A DNA stretch of 64,000 bases from Streptomyces rishiriensis (GCF_003112535.1 NZ_BEWA01000002.1:434001-498000), one strand, 5' to 3'; numbered from the stretch's first letter, positions 34,968-44,371 are shown. The notes: generated from the letters alone by a model not told the origin. Translations and numbers: made by a program.

Positions 34968-36068
34968 TCACCGAAGCAGCGTCAGCGACACCACCGCGAC
35001 CAGGGCGGCGACGGCGACGGCCGCCCAGGCGAGGGCCGTGAGGCGCTGTCTGCTGGGACGGCCGATCACCTCGATGCCGGCGGTCCCCGGGAAGGCGTAG
35101 TAGACCCGGTCCGGGTCGGTGCGCACCACGACCCTGGCCAGCGGCAGGCAGCGGAGCTCCACCCGGCGTCGCACCTCCCCCTCCGTCTCGGCCAGGAGCG
35201 GCGCGATCCGCTTGGCCTGGGCGTCTTCCAGGAACTCCGGTAGCTCCTCGGAGGGCGAGGAGAGCACGGCCGTGTGCCAGCGCCCGGCGCCGTCCGCCCT
35301 CAGCCGGGTCAGGGGCGGGTAGACGGGCTTGATCCCGTCGGGGGCCGGCGTGTGGGTGATCACCCCCTCGGTCCACACGGTGAACAGGCCCGCGCCCCCG
35401 CACTTCTCGTGCCGCAGACGTTTCGCGCCCTTGCACGTGCCGCAGACGGCCCGGCCCGTGCCGGCGCAGGCCGGGCACTTCAACTGCCGCTCCCCCAGGC
35501 ACTTCGGGCACGCCACGTCGGGGCGCCGGCACCGTTTGCAGGGGGCGCGCTCCTGCGCCCCCTCGGTGCGAGGGCGGTGCGGCCGGGCCCGGCGGGTGCG
35601 CGGATGGCCGGTGCCGTCGCACTCCCAGCACGCGTCGGGGCCGCCCTGGCAGACGTCGCACTCGACGTACCGGGCGCACCGGCTCCCGCCGCGGCCCGCG
35701 CAGCCGGGGCATTCCCGCTTGCCGTCGACGCAGTCGCCGCACGGTTCCTCCGCCGGCGAGCCCTCCCGCACCAGCTCGATCCGCCGCGCGGTCCCCGGAT
35801 CGTCGGGCGGGGCGACGGGATGGGTGTCGAGGTCGGTGTACGTCGGCCGGCCCGCGATCGCGCCCCGCCTGCCCTTGACCCTCATCGGCCGCTCGGTCCG
35901 CCGCTCGACGGAACGGACGATGCGGCACTCCAGGACCGACTGCCAGGAGAGCGCCGCCGCGCCGGGCACGGTGAGGTGAGCGGCGGCGCCCTGCCGGGAG
36001 ACGTGCCGCTCGACCGCCTTGAGCATCTCTTCCTCGGACGGCGCCTCGGCCAACGCGCTTCCCCTCAC
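34968..36068 (-). CDS. Cysteine-rich, C-tail-anchored DnaJ-type zinc-finger protein
   Basis: 366-aa protein of unknown function. The centre (about residues 108-232) is packed with CxxC units resembling the DnaJ zinc-finger repeat CxxCxGxG: CGDCVDGKRECPGCAGRG, CDVCQGG, CWECDGTG, CKRC, CPKC, CPACAGTGRAVCGTCKG. More than 16 Cys suggest several zinc sites. No J domain or HPD motif is present. The last 20 residues are one hydrophobic helix (LAWAAVAVAALVAVVSLTLL) followed by a single Arg, placing the rest in the cytoplasm as a tail-anchored protein. GTG 36068 is the upstream limit; MLKAVERH further in is an alternative. A chaperone-like or thiol/zinc role is a guess. Confidence 0.75.
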   Translation of the reverse strand: MRGSALAEAPSEEEMLKAVERHVSRQGAAAHLTVPGAAALSWQSVLECRIVRSVERRTERPMRVKGRRGAIAGRPTYTDLDTHPVAPPDDPGTARRIELVREGSPAEEPCGDCVDGKRECPGCAGRGGSRCARYVECDVCQGGPDACWECDGTGHPRTRRARPHRPRTEGAQERAPCKRCRRPDVACPKCLGERQLKCPACAGTGRAVCGTCKGAKRLRHEKCGGAGLFTVWTEGVITHTPAPDGIKPVYPPLTRLRADGAGRWHTAVLSSPSEELPEFLEDAQAKRIAPLLAETEGEVRRRVELRCLPLARVVVRTDPDRVYYAFPGTAGIEVIGRPSRQRLTALAWAAVAVAALVAVVSLTLLR

Positions 36069-36141
36069 CGGCGGGTGACACTCGCGGGAAGAGCAGGGTA
36101 GGAGGCGTCCGGCCGGGCGGCAAGAGGGCCTCGCGCCCCGG

Positions 36142-38157
36142 TCACGTTCCGCGCGGCTCCCGTACCACCGCGACGCCGCCGGGCGGGACCGTCACCGAGC
36201 CGTGCGCCGCCGGTCGTCCGGTGAGGAGTTCGACCGCCCCGGCGGCCACCGCCACTTCGGCTCCCGTCCCGCCGTGGTCGATGAGGAAGAGGTAGTCGGC
36301 GTCGCTCCCCCGCCGCCGGGCCGCCTCCACGCCCGTCGGCACGTCCGCGAGCACCGGCCGCACGCCGGCTTCCTCACGGATCCGGGTGAGCAGCGCCGCC
36401 AGCGTGTGCGGGTCGGGCAGGGTGGCCAGGTACCAGGCGGCGCCGGCGCCGTACGCATGCCGGGTGACCGCGGGGACGCCGGTCAGGGGGCCGTCCGTGT
36501 ACGAGATCACCGTCTGCGCACCCGCCGGCCGGACCCGCTCCGACCACAGCGACGCCGTGCCGCCCCCGCTCAGCCCCACCGTCTCCTTCGGCAGCAACGG
36601 GAAGAGCTCGTCCGTGCTGACGCCGAGCGCCGCGCGGAACGCGCCCGGGTAACCGCCCAGCCGCACATGGCAGTTCTCGTCGACGGCCCCGCTGTGGAAG
36701 CCGACCGCCAGGGTGCCGCCCCGCTCGGCGAAGCCGGTCAGGTTGGCCGCGCCCGCGTCGTCGACCAGGTACAGGCTCGGCGCGAGGACCAGGCGGTACG
36801 CCGACAGATCCGCGTCGGGGCGGACGAAGTCCACGGCGACGCCCGCCCGCCACAGGGGCTCGTACCAGGACCTCGTCAGCTCCAGGAAGCGGACCTGCTC
36901 GCTGGGCTGCGACGGAAGTTCCAGCGCCCAGCGGGCGTCCCAGTCCCAGACGATCGCCGTCTCGGCGGTGCCCGTGCTGCCGCGCACCTCCGCCAGCGCC
37001 CCCAGGTCCGCGCCGAGCGCCACGACGTCCCGCCAGATCGCGCTGTCGGTGCCCGCGTGGGGCAGCATCGCCGAGTGCCACTGCTCGGCGCCCGCCTTGG
37101 CGGCCCGCCACTGGAAGTAGGCGATGCCGTCCGCGCCGCGCGCCACGTGCGCGAGGGCGTTGCGGCGCAACTCCCCCGCCTTCTTGGCCCGGTTGACGGG
37201 CTGCCAGTTCACCGCGCCCGTGGAGTGCTCCATCAGCAGCCAGGGGCGGCCGCCCGCGAGCGAGCGCACGACGTCGCCGCTCATCGCGATGTCGATCTCC
37301 GACTCGGGGTCGGTGGAACGCAGGTAGTGGTCGTTGGAGACGACGTCCAGCTCCGGCGCCCAGCGCCAGTAGTCCAGCGCGTCGAAGTTGTACATCACCA
37401 TGAAGTTGGTGGTGGCGGGGACGGTGGGAGCGGCCGCTGCCAGCACCTCCCGCTCGGCCGTGCACAGCGACAGCAGTTCGTCGCTGCAGAAGCGGCGCCA
37501 GTCCAGCCGGTGGGTCGGGTTGGGAACCGCGCCGGTGGCGCGCGGCGGCAGGATCTCGTCCCAGTCGTAGTACCACTGGCTCCAGAACGCGGTGCCCCAG
37601 GCGTCGTTGAGCACCGCCAGGTCGTCGCCGTACCGGGCCCGCAGCCAGCGCCGGAAGGCCTGCGCGCTCGTGTCGCAGAAGCACTCCGCGTTGTGGCAGC
37701 CGTACTCGTTGTGGACGTGCCACATGACCACCGCCGGGTGGTCGGCGTACCGCTCGCCGAGCACGCCCGCGATCCGCAGCGCCGCCTCGCGGTAGGCCGG
37801 GCTGCTCGGGCAGAACGTCTGACGGCTGCCGTACGACAGCGCGCGGCCGTACCGGTCCACCGGCAGGGCCTCGGGGTGGGCCCGGAAGAACCAGGCCGGG
37901 GGCGCGGCCGTGGGGGTGGCCAGGTCGGCGGCGATGCCGTGGGCGTGGAGCAGGTCGAGGACGCGGTCCAGGCGGGTGAAGTCGTGGACGCCCTCGGCGG
38001 GTTCCAGCAGCGCCCACGCGAAGATGTTGACGCTGACCATGTTCACACCGGCCTCGGCCATGAGCCGCATGTCCTCGGCCCAGACCTCCTCGGGCCACTG
38101 CTCGGGGTTGTAGTCGCCGCCGTAGGCGATGCCGGGGACGTTCAGCGGGCGCTCCAT
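36142..38157 (-). CDS. GH42 beta-galactosidase
   Basis: 671-aa family 42 beta-galactosidase, probably intracellular (no signal peptide). Marks: IAYGGDYNPEQWPEEVW near the N-terminus (residues 10-26), acid/base Glu in HVHNEYGCHNAECFC (about 140-154), a Cys-rich metal site nearby, and nucleophile Glu in WLLMEHSTGAVNWQ (about 302-315). The trimerisation and C-terminal domains follow at usual length. ATG 38157 shares one base with the stop of the alpha-galactosidase gene (TGATG), so the two are translationally coupled. Last gene of the second sugar operon. Confidence 0.92.
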   Translation of the reverse strand: MERPLNVPGIAYGGDYNPEQWPEEVWAEDMRLMAEAGVNMVSVNIFAWALLEPAEGVHDFTRLDRVLDLLHAHGIAADLATPTAAPPAWFFRAHPEALPVDRYGRALSYGSRQTFCPSSPAYREAALRIAGVLGERYADHPAVVMWHVHNEYGCHNAECFCDTSAQAFRRWLRARYGDDLAVLNDAWGTAFWSQWYYDWDEILPPRATGAVPNPTHRLDWRRFCSDELLSLCTAEREVLAAAAPTVPATTNFMVMYNFDALDYWRWAPELDVVSNDHYLRSTDPESEIDIAMSGDVVRSLAGGRPWLLMEHSTGAVNWQPVNRAKKAGELRRNALAHVARGADGIAYFQWRAAKAGAEQWHSAMLPHAGTDSAIWRDVVALGADLGALAEVRGSTGTAETAIVWDWDARWALELPSQPSEQVRFLELTRSWYEPLWRAGVAVDFVRPDADLSAYRLVLAPSLYLVDDAGAANLTGFAERGGTLAVGFHSGAVDENCHVRLGGYPGAFRAALGVSTDELFPLLPKETVGLSGGGTASLWSERVRPAGAQTVISYTDGPLTGVPAVTRHAYGAGAAWYLATLPDPHTLAALLTRIREEAGVRPVLADVPTGVEAARRRGSDADYLFLIDHGGTGAEVAVAAGAVELLTGRPAAHGSVTVPPGGVAVVREPRGT

Positions 38158-39494
38158 CACCGGCCTCCCGACAGCAGCCGGCGCGTGGTGTGCACGCCCC
38201 ATTCGTCGAGTGACAGCAGCCGGTCGCTGGAGGCCATGAGTCCGCCGGTCGCCGCCACGTGCGCGGCCCACCGCTCCCTGGTCTCCACCGCCGGGCGGGC
38301 CATCAGGCAGTCGGGGTCGTTGGTCCAGAGCCGGCCGTGCTGCCACTGGCGGCCTGCGCCGGTGAACTCGGCCGGGTCCTGGCCGGGCTGGCTGTAGTCG
38401 TCGGCCTCGGGGCGGCGGTGCGGGGCGGTGTCGGGGCTGACCCGCATGGCGTCGAACAGGCCGAGGGAGGGCAGGATCGGCGCTCCGCAGCCCAGCAGGT
38501 ACGCGTCCGCGCCGATGGCCTCGCGGATGAGCGCGATGCCGCTGCGGTAGGCGGCGGTCGCGTCCGCGCCGTCGTCGTGCCGGACGCCGTCCAGCGCGCC
38601 CGCGTACAGGAAGTCGACCTTGAAGTAGTCGTAGCCCTCGGCGCGCAGGGTCCGGAAGACGTCCGTCAGGTACGCCGCCGCCTCGGGGTGGGTGGTGTCC
38701 AGGACGCGCAGGTCGTGGCCCCAGTTGCGGCCGGCGTGCGCGAAGCCGCCGTCGGGGTCGCGGACCAGCCAGTCCGGGTGGACGGTGGCCAGTTCGCTCG
38801 CCGGGTCGACGAGGAAGGGGGCGGTCCAGATGCCGGCCCGGCGGCCGCGCGCCCGGATGGCGTCCGCGATGCCCTCGCGGGAGCGGAAGCGGCCGGAGAG
38901 GGTGAGCCAGTCGCCCAGGGCCCGCTGGTAGCCGTCGTCGATCTGGACGACGTCGACGGGCAGGTCGAGGGTGTCCATGGCGCGGAGGTTCTCGTGGACG
39001 TCGTCCTCGGTGACGGCGGTGAAGTACTCGTACCAGGAGCACCAGACGGTGGGCGCCGGGCGGGGGGCCGCGAGGCCGCAGGACGTGGCCCAGTCGGCCA
39101 GGGTGGCCTGGACGTCCGCGCCCTCCGCCCCCGCGTACTCCTTCACGGGTCCGTCGGCGGTGACCTCGGCGTGACCCGCCCGGGCGGTCAGCCGGATCGA
39201 GGGGACCTCCCGGGCCGGGTCCGTCGCCGCCCACAGGCGGACCGGGGAGCCGTCGCCGGGGTCCAGGGCCAGCAGCCCCTCCCCCTGGAAGGCGCCCGCG
39301 GGGACGGTGACCCCGGGGCGGTAGCAGACGGTCGCCCAGTTGGCGTTCGTCGGACGGTGGGGGCGCGCGTCGAGGGCGTACGCGCCGCTCGGGCTCCAGG
39401 ACTGCCACCCCTCCTCGTGGACGCGCGCGCGGCGCGGGTCCACGGGGACGGTGGCCACCGGGGTGAAGGGGTGGTGCACGGAGGTCTCTTTCAC
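38157..39494 (-). CDS. GH36-type alpha-galactosidase
   Basis: 445-aa clan GH-D alpha-galactosidase without signal peptide. After a short beta-sandwich N-domain with EEGWQSWSPSGAY (about residues 27-39), the barrel shows WCSWYEYF, VVQIDDGYQ, nucleophile Asp in YDYFKVDFLYAGAL, and acid/base Asp in MRVSPDTAPHR. It is shorter than the 700-aa bacterial GH36 enzymes, resembling the compact subgroup. The GTG start at 39494 lacks a good ribosome site; an internal GTG six codons on is possible. It follows the permease gene by 12 bp. Confidence 0.88.
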   Translation of the reverse strand: MKETSVHHPFTPVATVPVDPRRARVHEEGWQSWSPSGAYALDARPHRPTNANWATVCYRPGVTVPAGAFQGEGLLALDPGDGSPVRLWAATDPAREVPSIRLTARAGHAEVTADGPVKEYAGAEGADVQATLADWATSCGLAAPRPAPTVWCSWYEYFTAVTEDDVHENLRAMDTLDLPVDVVQIDDGYQRALGDWLTLSGRFRSREGIADAIRARGRRAGIWTAPFLVDPASELATVHPDWLVRDPDGGFAHAGRNWGHDLRVLDTTHPEAAAYLTDVFRTLRAEGYDYFKVDFLYAGALDGVRHDDGADATAAYRSGIALIREAIGADAYLLGCGAPILPSLGLFDAMRVSPDTAPHRRPEADDYSQPGQDPAEFTGAGRQWQHGRLWTNDPDCLMARPAVETRERWAAHVAATGGLMASSDRLLSLDEWGVHTTRRLLSGGR

Positions 39495-39506
39495 GGAGGA
39501 ACGGGC

Positions 39507-40391
39507 TCAGCCCTTGTTGGCGCCGAGGGTGAGGCCGCTGACGAACTGGCGCTGGAGCACGAAGTACACGGTCAGGGTGGGGATCGCGGTGAGCAGGGCG
39601 CCGGCGGCGACCAGGTTGGGGTCGGTGAAGTACTGGCCGGAGAGGTTGCTCAGGGCCGAGGTGATCGGCATGTTCTCGCCGGTGGAGATCAGCACGATCG
39701 CCCAGAAGAAGTCGTTGTAGATCCAGATGGACAGCAGCGTGGCCAGGGCGGCCATCGCGGGCCTGCACAGCGGGAGCACGATCTGCCAGTACATGCGCCA
39801 CACCGAGGCGCCGTCGACGAGGGCGGCCTCGGTCAGTTCGTGCGGCAGCATCCGCATGTAGTTGCTGAGCACGAACGCGCAGAAGCCGGACTGGAACGCC
39901 ACGTGGATCAGCACCAGGCCGAGCGCGGAGTCGTAGAGCTTGCCGCTCATGGTGACGCCGGGCAGGTCGACCAGGAGGTACAGGCGGTACAGCGGGGTGA
40001 TGATGACCTGCTGGGGCAGCAGGTTGCCGGCCGTGAAGACCAGCAGGAGCGCGATGTTGAGCCGGAAGTCGAAGCGGCTGACGTAGAACGCGACCATCGA
40101 TGCCAGCAGCAGCGTGAGCAGCACGGCCGGGACCGCGATGATCAGCGTGTTGCCGAAGTAGTGCATCATGTCGGACTGCTCGAACGCGTTCTTGAAGTTG
40201 TCGAGGCTGAGCTTGTCCGGCCAGGAGACGTAGCCCTTGTCGCTGGTCTCCGCGTAGGGGCGCAGGGCCGCGAAGACCGCCCACAGCAGCGGGGCGAGCC
40301 AGGCGAGCGCCGTGACGACGAGGAAGGTGTGCAGCAGGACGCGCGCCGGGCGGACGGGGGCGCGCTTCTTCGCCGCGAGGGCCGTGCTCAT
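39507..40391 (-). CDS. Galactoside ABC transporter permease (MalG type)
   Basis: 294-aa permease with six hydrophobic spans, the first LLHTFLVVTALAWLAPLLWA (about residues 18-37). The EAA loop ELTEAALVDGASVWRMYW (about 187-204) docks an ATPase that is not encoded nearby, presumably MsiK. The sequence ends SGLTLGANKG. ATG overlaps the stop of the MalF-type gene (ATGA) and follows AAGGAG. Its partner genes for alpha- and beta-galactosidase suggest galactosides as substrate. Confidence 0.9.
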   Translation of the reverse strand: MSTALAAKKRAPVRPARVLLHTFLVVTALAWLAPLLWAVFAALRPYAETSDKGYVSWPDKLSLDNFKNAFEQSDMMHYFGNTLIIAVPAVLLTLLLASMVAFYVSRFDFRLNIALLLVFTAGNLLPQQVIITPLYRLYLLVDLPGVTMSGKLYDSALGLVLIHVAFQSGFCAFVLSNYMRMLPHELTEAALVDGASVWRMYWQIVLPLCRPAMAALATLLSIWIYNDFFWAIVLISTGENMPITSALSNLSGQYFTDPNLVAAGALLTAIPTLTVYFVLQRQFVSGLTLGANKG

Positions 40392-41368
40392 GCGCGCCGC
40401 TCCTTCCGGAAGGTCGCGATCAGGTACGGGATGATCACGGCGAGGGAGATGACCAGCAGGACGACGGCGATCGCGGAGCCGTATCCGATCCGGCTGGACT
40501 CGCCGATGATGTTGTTGGTGATCAGGATCGACAGCAGCTCGGTGCCCTGGGCGCCCTTGTTGAAGACGAAGACCAGGTCGAAGGCGCGCAGCGCCTCGAT
40601 GATGGTGACCACCAGCACGACCGTGTTGGTCGGGCGCAGGGTGGGGAAGATGACGTTCTTGAACGTCTGCCACTCGTTCGCGCCGTCCAGCGAGGAGGCC
40701 TCGCGCAGGGACGGGTCGACGCCCTTGAGGCCGGCCAGGTAGAGGATCATCATGTAGCCGGTGTGCCGCCAGGACGCGGCGACCAGCACGGCCCACAGGT
40801 TCAGGTGCGGGTCGCCGATCCAGTCGATGTAGTGGCCGGGCTTGTTGGCCCCGATCAGGCTGTTGATCAGGCCGGTGTCGGGGTTGTAGATCAGCTGCCA
40901 GACGAACCCGGTGACCGCCAGCGACATGACGACCGGCAGGAAGAACGCGGTCTGGTAGACCCGGCTGAAACGGATCTTCTTGTCCAGCTGCATGGCCAGG
41001 AACAGGCCGAGCGGGGTCGGGATCAGGATGAGCACGACGAACCAGATGACGTTGTGCTCGACGGCGGGCCAGAACTGCGGGTTGTCGGTGAACAACTGCT
41101 TGAAGTTGTCCAGGCCGACCCACTTGATGGAGTCGAAGCCGATGCCGTCCCAGGTGGTGAAGGCGAGGGCGATCGAGGCGAGGGCGGTGACCCAGACCAG
41201 GGCCACGTGCAGGACCGTGGGCACGCCGGCCATGAAGGCGAGCGTGACGCGGTCACGGCGGGTCAGCAGGCGCTTGTGCCCCTGCGGGACCCGCGTGTCG
41301 GCAGGCGCGGGGCCCGGAGGCGGCGCGGGGGCCGCCTCCGGGCTCGTCGAGGAGGTGTCGATGCTCAT
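40388..41368 (-). CDS. Galactoside ABC transporter permease (MalF type)
   Basis: 326-aa permease. The polar Pro/Ala-rich N-terminus (about 45 residues) is followed by six spans; the first is AFMAGVPTVLHVALVWVTAL (about 43-62). EAA loop SLREASSLDGANEWQTFKNV (about 218-237). ATG overlaps the stop of the binding-protein gene (ATGA). Forms a heterodimer with the downstream MalG-type subunit. Confidence 0.9.
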   Translation of the reverse strand: MSIDTSSTSPEAAPAPPPGPAPADTRVPQGHKRLLTRRDRVTLAFMAGVPTVLHVALVWVTALASIALAFTTWDGIGFDSIKWVGLDNFKQLFTDNPQFWPAVEHNVIWFVVLILIPTPLGLFLAMQLDKKIRFSRVYQTAFFLPVVMSLAVTGFVWQLIYNPDTGLINSLIGANKPGHYIDWIGDPHLNLWAVLVAASWRHTGYMMILYLAGLKGVDPSLREASSLDGANEWQTFKNVIFPTLRPTNTVVLVVTIIEALRAFDLVFVFNKGAQGTELLSILITNNIIGESSRIGYGSAIAVVLLVISLAVIIPYLIATFRKERRA

Positions 41369-42681
41369 GAGGATGCGAAGATCGTCTTCTTCTGGCGCTC
41401 GATCGAGGACAGCAGGCTGTCGACGCCCTTGGGGTTCTGCAGGAACTTCTGCAGGCCTGGCTGCATCACCGTGGAGGTGAAGTCCGGGCGGGAGTCGCGG
41501 TCCATGAACTGGGTGAGGCTCTTGGCCTCGCTGATCATGGTGTACGCCTTCTTCTGCAGCGTCGTGTACGACGAGGTGTCGGCCTTGCTGGAGGCGGCCA
41601 CCACGCTGGAGTCGGCCTTCAGGTAGATCTGCTCGGCCTCCGGCGTGCCCAGGAACTCCAGAAGCTTGACGACGCCGTCGTGGTTCTTCGGGGCCTTGCT
41701 GACCATGAAGCCGTCGGTGGGGGCCTCGACGGTGTCCTGGCCGTAGGCGGAGTTGATCTCCGGGAAGGCGAAGAAGTCGAGGTCGTCCAGGTCGGCCTTG
41801 TCGGTGAACTGCTGCGCCACGAACGAGCCCAGCATGTACATGCCCGCCTTCTTCGACACCAGCGTCTGCGCGGCGTCCTGCCAGGTGCGGCCCATGAACC
41901 CGTCCTGGTGGTAGGGCAGCAGCTCGGCCCAGTGGTCGAAGACCGCCTTCACCTTCGGGTCCGTCCACGCCTCCTTGCCCGCCATCAGGGACTTGTGGAA
42001 GTCGTAGCCGTTCAGGCGGAAGTTGATCTGGTCGAAGGTGCCCATCGCCGGCCAGGCGTCCTTGTCGCCGAAGGCGATCGGGACCAGGCCGTCCTTCTTC
42101 ATCTGCTTGCACAGGGTGACCAGCTGGTCCCAGGTGGTGGGGACCTGGTAGCCGTGCTGCTGGAAGACGCTCTTGCGGTAGAAGAGCGCCCACGGGTACG
42201 TGTACAGCGGCACGAAGTAGTACTTGCCGTCCTCGCCCTTGGACAGCTGCTTCATCGCGTCGGGGAAGTTGCCCCCGATCTTCTGCCACACGTCGTCGAT
42301 CGGCGAGGCGAGCTTCTTGGCCGCGAAGAACTGCATGCGGTAGCCGGCGAACCAGTTGAACACGTCGTCCGGGGTGCCCTGGAGGTAGGAGTTGATCTGC
42401 TCCTGGAACGTGTTGTGGTCCTTGGTGTTCACGTCGACCGAGATCCCGGACTGCTTCTTGAAGGCCGCGTAGATCTCGGCGAAGGCCTTCTTCGGCACCG
42501 CGTCTGAGGCGTTGGAGCCGAGGGAGACGGTCTTCGGGTCGGCGGCCGAGCCACTGGAGCCGCAAGCGGACAGCAGCGGCATTCCGGCGCCCAGGACGGC
42601 CGCCCCGCCTATGCCGCGCAGCAGCGTGCGGCGGCTCGGGGAGGGGAGGGAGAGACGGCCGGAGGGGGAAAGGTGATGCAT
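41365..42681 (-). CDS. Sugar-binding lipoprotein of the galactoside importer
   Basis: 438-aa family 1 solute-binding protein. The N-terminus carries a twin-arginine motif (SPSRRTLLRGIGGAA, about residues 15-29) and a lipobox LLSACG with Cys near residue 40, so export is probably Tat-dependent, unlike CebE. The mature part begins KTVSLGSNASDAVPKKAF, followed by IYAAFKKQSGISVDVNTKDH. First gene of the five-gene operon that continues with two permeases, alpha-galactosidase and beta-galactosidase. No regulator gene adjoins; possible operators lie upstream at 42726 and 42822. Confidence 0.9.
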   Translation of the reverse strand: MHHLSPSGRLSLPSPSRRTLLRGIGGAAVLGAGMPLLSACGSSGSAADPKTVSLGSNASDAVPKKAFAEIYAAFKKQSGISVDVNTKDHNTFQEQINSYLQGTPDDVFNWFAGYRMQFFAAKKLASPIDDVWQKIGGNFPDAMKQLSKGEDGKYYFVPLYTYPWALFYRKSVFQQHGYQVPTTWDQLVTLCKQMKKDGLVPIAFGDKDAWPAMGTFDQINFRLNGYDFHKSLMAGKEAWTDPKVKAVFDHWAELLPYHQDGFMGRTWQDAAQTLVSKKAGMYMLGSFVAQQFTDKADLDDLDFFAFPEINSAYGQDTVEAPTDGFMVSKAPKNHDGVVKLLEFLGTPEAEQIYLKADSSVVAASSKADTSSYTTLQKKAYTMISEAKSLTQFMDRDSRPDFTSTVMQPGLQKFLQNPKGVDSLLSSIERQKKTIFASS

Positions 42682-42725
42682 GAACGGCTCCTGACGCGAG
42701 GTTCAGCCATGAGGGCGACTGAAAG

Positions 42726-42840
42726 CTGATCACAATCGATCAGAAATCAACTCGACCGAACACGAGGTGGCGCAATAACAGCCGCATGTCCGGTCATGCG
42801 TCAAGAGCCGTCGCTTTCATTTGTCGAAACGTAATCGACA
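42726..42840. promoter_or_regulatory. Promoter region with two dyads for the galactoside operon
   Basis: The least GC-rich stretch nearby. CTGATC-N6-GATCAG lies at 42726-42743 and TGTCGA-N7-TCGACA at 42822-42840. Two further TTGATCA words occur near 42845 and 42869. They sit 45-160 bp before the binding-protein start and are good operator candidates, but the protein that binds them is unknown. Confidence 0.5.
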
Positions 42841-42892
42841 CACCTTGATCACTTGTTCTCCACATTCTTGATCAACCGGCGGCTGCGACCGG

Positions 42893-44371
42893 TCACTTGA
42901 AGGCCGCGAAGGCCTTCGAGAAGGCGGAAGGCGCCTGGAGGATCGAGCTGCAGGTGGCGTCCGCGGAGCCCTTGGCGCCGCCCGCGCACTGCTTGTCCCG
43001 CGTCGCCGACCACATCGACAGCCATCCCAGACCCGTCGACTTCGCGAAGGCGACGAGCTGGGCGGCGTCCTCGACCTTGAAGACCTCGGAGGAGACGTCG
43101 TTCACGCCGATCATCGGCGTGACGGCGACGGTGTGCCACGCGGCACTGTCACTCAACCCGAGCACACTCTTGACCTGGGCCTGGGTGGCGGTGGCCGCCT
43201 GCTCGGCATAGGCGCCCATGTCACCGCTGTACGCGGGACCGTAGTCCATCGCCATGATGTTGACAGTGGCGATGCTCACGTTGTCGGCCTTCGCATCTGC
43301 GAGCAGACTCACACCGGCCTGGGTCAGCCCCTCGGGCATGACCGGCAGGGTGAACGACACGTCCAGGCCCGGATGCTGCCGCTGGAGCCTGGCGATGGCC
43401 TGGGCGCGCCGGGTGTTCGCGGCGGCGTCGGCCAGCGCCCCGCCCTCCACGTCGAAGTCGACCTTGGTGAGCCGGTAGGCGTCGACCGCCTTCCCGTACG
43501 CGGCCGCCAGAGCGTCCGCCGAGGAGCAGGTCGTGGCCAGCTCGGAACCGGAGGCTCCGCCGAAGGAGACCCGCACGTCGCCGCCCTTGGCGCGCAGCGC
43601 CCCGATCTGTGCGGCCACGCCGTCGCTCGCGAGGTCGCTCACCCCGCCCCACTTCGGCGTGCAGCCGCCGCCGTCGGTCACGAACGCGAGGTTGTAGTCC
43701 TTGACGCCGGTCGCGCTCACGTTCGCGAGGAGGTCGAAGGCGGGGTAGAGGGAGGTGTCGACGTAGGGGGCGAAGCCGGCCGAGGCGGGGGTGCCGGCCC
43801 CGGGACCGCCGCTCGCGCCCGGGGAGGGAGGGACGGGAGCGGTGGGGGCCGCGGTGGACGTGGGGGCGGACGTGGGCGAGGCGGTGGGGGCGGTGGAGGG
43901 TGCGGTGGACGCCGTCGGCCGCCCGCTCGGCTCGGGGGTCGCCCCGCCGTCGGCCGAACACCTGGCCCCGTCGACGAGACAGCCGACCGGGTCCCCGGCG
44001 CCGTCGACCACGAACCCGACGGTGACGGACTCCCCGGCGGTGAGCCCGTCGGCGTCCCACTTCGGCGGTGTCACGGTGACGTGCCGCCCGGCGACGCTCG
44101 CCGTCCCGTTCCACAGCGAACCGAGCTTCGCCCCGGCCGGCAGGTCGAACTCCAGCTTCCAGTCGGTCTCGGCCCCGGCGCCGTCGTTGGTCACCACGTA
44201 CTGGGCGGTGTATCCCGTCGACCAGTCACTGGTCCTGGTGTACGCCGCCCCGACCCCGGCCGCGTGCGCGGTGCCGGTGACGAGCGCGACCCCGCCGCCC
44301 GCCACGGCTGCGGCGACCGCGCCCCCGATGACCTTGTTCCTGCCGCTGATCTTGCGCCGGTGCGTGCTCAT
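42893..44371 (-). CDS. Secreted chitinase: CBM2 plus GH18
   Basis: 492-aa exported chitinase. A signal peptide with a basic start (MSTHRRKISGRNK) and hydrophobic core ends near AHAAG. A type 2 carbohydrate-binding module follows (about residues 38-130, with conserved W and N in TSDWSTGYTAQYVVTNDG). Next is a Pro/Thr/Ser linker (about 145-195), then a GH18 barrel. Barrel landmarks are SFGGASGSEL and KVDFDVEGG, whose Glu is the catalytic acid. The usual first Asp of DxxDxDxE is Thr here. C-terminal end SKAFAAFK. ATG 44371 chosen; a GTG/ATG further upstream would precede an uncleaved extension. A DasR-like site lies about 145 bp upstream. Confidence 0.9.
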   Translation of the reverse strand: MSTHRRKISGRNKVIGGAVAAAVAGGGVALVTGTAHAAGVGAAYTRTSDWSTGYTAQYVVTNDGAGAETDWKLEFDLPAGAKLGSLWNGTASVAGRHVTVTPPKWDADGLTAGESVTVGFVVDGAGDPVGCLVDGARCSADGGATPEPSGRPTASTAPSTAPTASPTSAPTSTAAPTAPVPPSPGASGGPGAGTPASAGFAPYVDTSLYPAFDLLANVSATGVKDYNLAFVTDGGGCTPKWGGVSDLASDGVAAQIGALRAKGGDVRVSFGGASGSELATTCSSADALAAAYGKAVDAYRLTKVDFDVEGGALADAAANTRRAQAIARLQRQHPGLDVSFTLPVMPEGLTQAGVSLLADAKADNVSIATVNIMAMDYGPAYSGDMGAYAEQAATATQAQVKSVLGLSDSAAWHTVAVTPMIGVNDVSSEVFKVEDAAQLVAFAKSTGLGWLSMWSATRDKQCAGGAKGSADATCSSILQAPSAFSKAFAAFK

